Below are positions 63,192 to 64,000 of a stretch of 64,000 nucleotides of DNA, one piece after another. Every line of letters starts with the position of its first letter. The first letter of the stretch is position 1. The position numbers and the translations under genes were made by a program. The stretch is from the NCBI RefSeq assembly GCF_023556335.1, contig NZ_JAIKTS010000004.1, positions 130,752 through 194,751 on the forward strand. Direction: 5' to 3'. The notes under the pieces are model-generated. The model made no database searches. It had not been told where the DNA came from and saw only the letters and a list, made by a program, of their open reading frames with translations. Source of the DNA: Stenotrophomonas mori. GTDB lineage: Bacteria > Pseudomonadota > Gammaproteobacteria > Xanthomonadales > Xanthomonadaceae.

Positions 63192-64000
63192 GTGCCGACC
63201 ACGCTGCTGCAATCCGACCTTCCCGGCCTGCCCTTGCGCCACCGCGGCAAGGTGCGCGATGTCTTCGATATCCCCCGCGAACGTCTGCCCGCCGATACTC
63301 CTGCCGGCGATTACCTGCTGATCGTCGCCACCGACCGCCTGTCCGCGTTCGACGTGGTGCTGCCCGACCCGATTCCCGGCAAGGGCGAGATGCTGTGCCA
63401 GGTCTCCAACTTCTGGTTCGCCAAGACCGCGCACCTGATGCCCAACCACCTGACCGGCATCGACGTGGCCAGCGTGCTGCCGGCCGGCGTGGACCCGGCG
63501 CTGTACGCGCGGCGCGCGGTGGTCACCCGCAGGCTCAAGCCGGTGCCGGTGGAGGCCATCGCCCGCGGCTACCTGATCGGCAGCGGCTGGAACGACTACC
63601 AGCGCACCGGGCAGGTCAGCGGCATCGCCCTGCCCGACGGCCTGCAGCAGGCGCAGAAGCTGCCCGAGCCGATCTTCACCCCGTCGACCAAGGCCGCGGT
63701 GGGCGACCACGACGAGAACATCGACTTCGACACCATGGTCAGGTCGGTGGGCGCCGAGCTGGCCGAGAAGGTCCGCGACGCGACCCTGCGCATCTACCGT
63801 TTCGCGGCCGACTACGCCGCCGAGCGCGGCATCCTGCTGGCCGACACCAAGTTCGAGTTCGGCACCGATGCCGACGGCCGCCTGTACATCATGGACGAGA
63901 TGCTCACGCCCGATTCCTCGCGCTACTGGCCGGCCGACGAGTACGCGGTCGGCACCAGCCCGCCGAGCTACGACAAGCAGTTCGTGCGCGACTACCTGGA
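63192..64000 (+). CDS. purC: Phosphoribosylaminoimidazole-succinocarboxamide synthase (3' end cut off)
   Basis: SAICAR synthase of purine synthesis. Starts at GTG 63192 after AGGAG; about 269 residues are visible and the frame runs off the right edge. [15 protein letters not shown] (ATP loop), [50 protein letters not shown] and [31 protein letters not shown] are all conserved. It is divergent from the J-domain gene. Confidence 0.95.
   Translation, partial: MPTTLLQSDLPGLPLRHRGKVRDVFDIPRERLPADTPAGDYLLIVATDRLSAFDVVLPDPIPGKGEMLCQVSNFWFAKTAHLMPNHLTGIDVASVLPAGVDPALYARRAVVTRRLKPVPVEAIARGYLIGSGWNDYQRTGQVSGIALPDGLQQAQKLPEPIFTPSTKAAVGDHDENIDFDTMVRSVGAELAEKVRDATLRIYRFAADYAAERGILLADTKFEFGTDADGRLYIMDEMLTPDSSRYWPADEYAVGTSPPSYDKQFVRDYL

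Overview
The window is a contiguous piece of a high-GC chromosome from a gammaproteobacterium of the family Xanthomonadaceae/Lysobacteraceae (Xanthomonas, Stenotrophomonas, Lysobacter, Luteimonas relatives). The evidence is a Clp-type CRP homologue beside speD, a PhoPQ pair, a SPOR/coaX/birA block, an erpA/bactofilin/DUF6776 block and an RpfC-like hybrid kinase. The genus cannot be fixed from the sequence. The window opens inside an ABC importer operon and closes inside purC. Nearly all DNA is chromosomal housekeeping. No rRNA, integrase, transposase, CRISPR array or prophage was seen.

Layout: 1-3.6 kb, siderophore ABC importer (binding protein, two permeases, ATPase); 3.86-3.93 kb, tRNA-Thr; 4.1-6.5 kb, SPOR protein, coaX, birA; 6.6-7.7 kb, small secreted protein and mtfA; 7.8-10.4 kb, phoQ, phoP and a small secreted protein; 10.5-14.7 kb, dusA, SMR transporter, MgtC, pncA, purU; 14.8-20 kb, pyruvate dehydrogenase E2 and E1 with a divergent LysR regulator; 20-26.5 kb, ene-reductase, sirtuin, thioesterase, nrdB, nrdA with a long regulated leader; 26.8-27.2 kb, a 118-bp tandem repeat; 27.2-35 kb, VWA protein, zapE, hydrolase, transporters; 35.1-42.6 kb, LplT-PlsC fusion, a TM2/CD225/DUF2752 trio, ampE, nudC, erpA, bactofilin; 42.6-46.8 kb, degenerate c-di-GMP effector plus hybrid kinase; 46.8-50.7 kb, bfr/bfd, rppH, two tRNAs, rpsI/rplM, coq7; 50.8-54 kb, gdx, speD, clp, TauE; 54-61 kb, trp operon; 61-64 kb, GNAT, rpe, J-domain protein, purC.

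The most interesting signals are regulatory or insertional. (1) A gene resembling AbiJ-type abortive-infection proteins, clearly AT-richer than its neighbours, lies between trpE and trpG with a 3-nt and a 1-nt junction, so a probable phage-defence gene rides in the trp operon. (2) nrdA is preceded by a convincing cobalamin riboswitch and a promoter flanked by NrdR-like boxes, so aerobic ribonucleotide reductase is probably repressed when B12 is plentiful. (3) The SMR gene gdx/sugE has two ACGG-loop hairpins and an overlapping terminator, the layout of a guanidine-II (mini-ykkC) riboswitch. (4) A perfect plus-strand terminator with no gene in front of it, between trpE and the GNAT gene, suggests a small RNA, and a Trp-Trp-Arg-Trp-Trp leader ORF precedes trpE.
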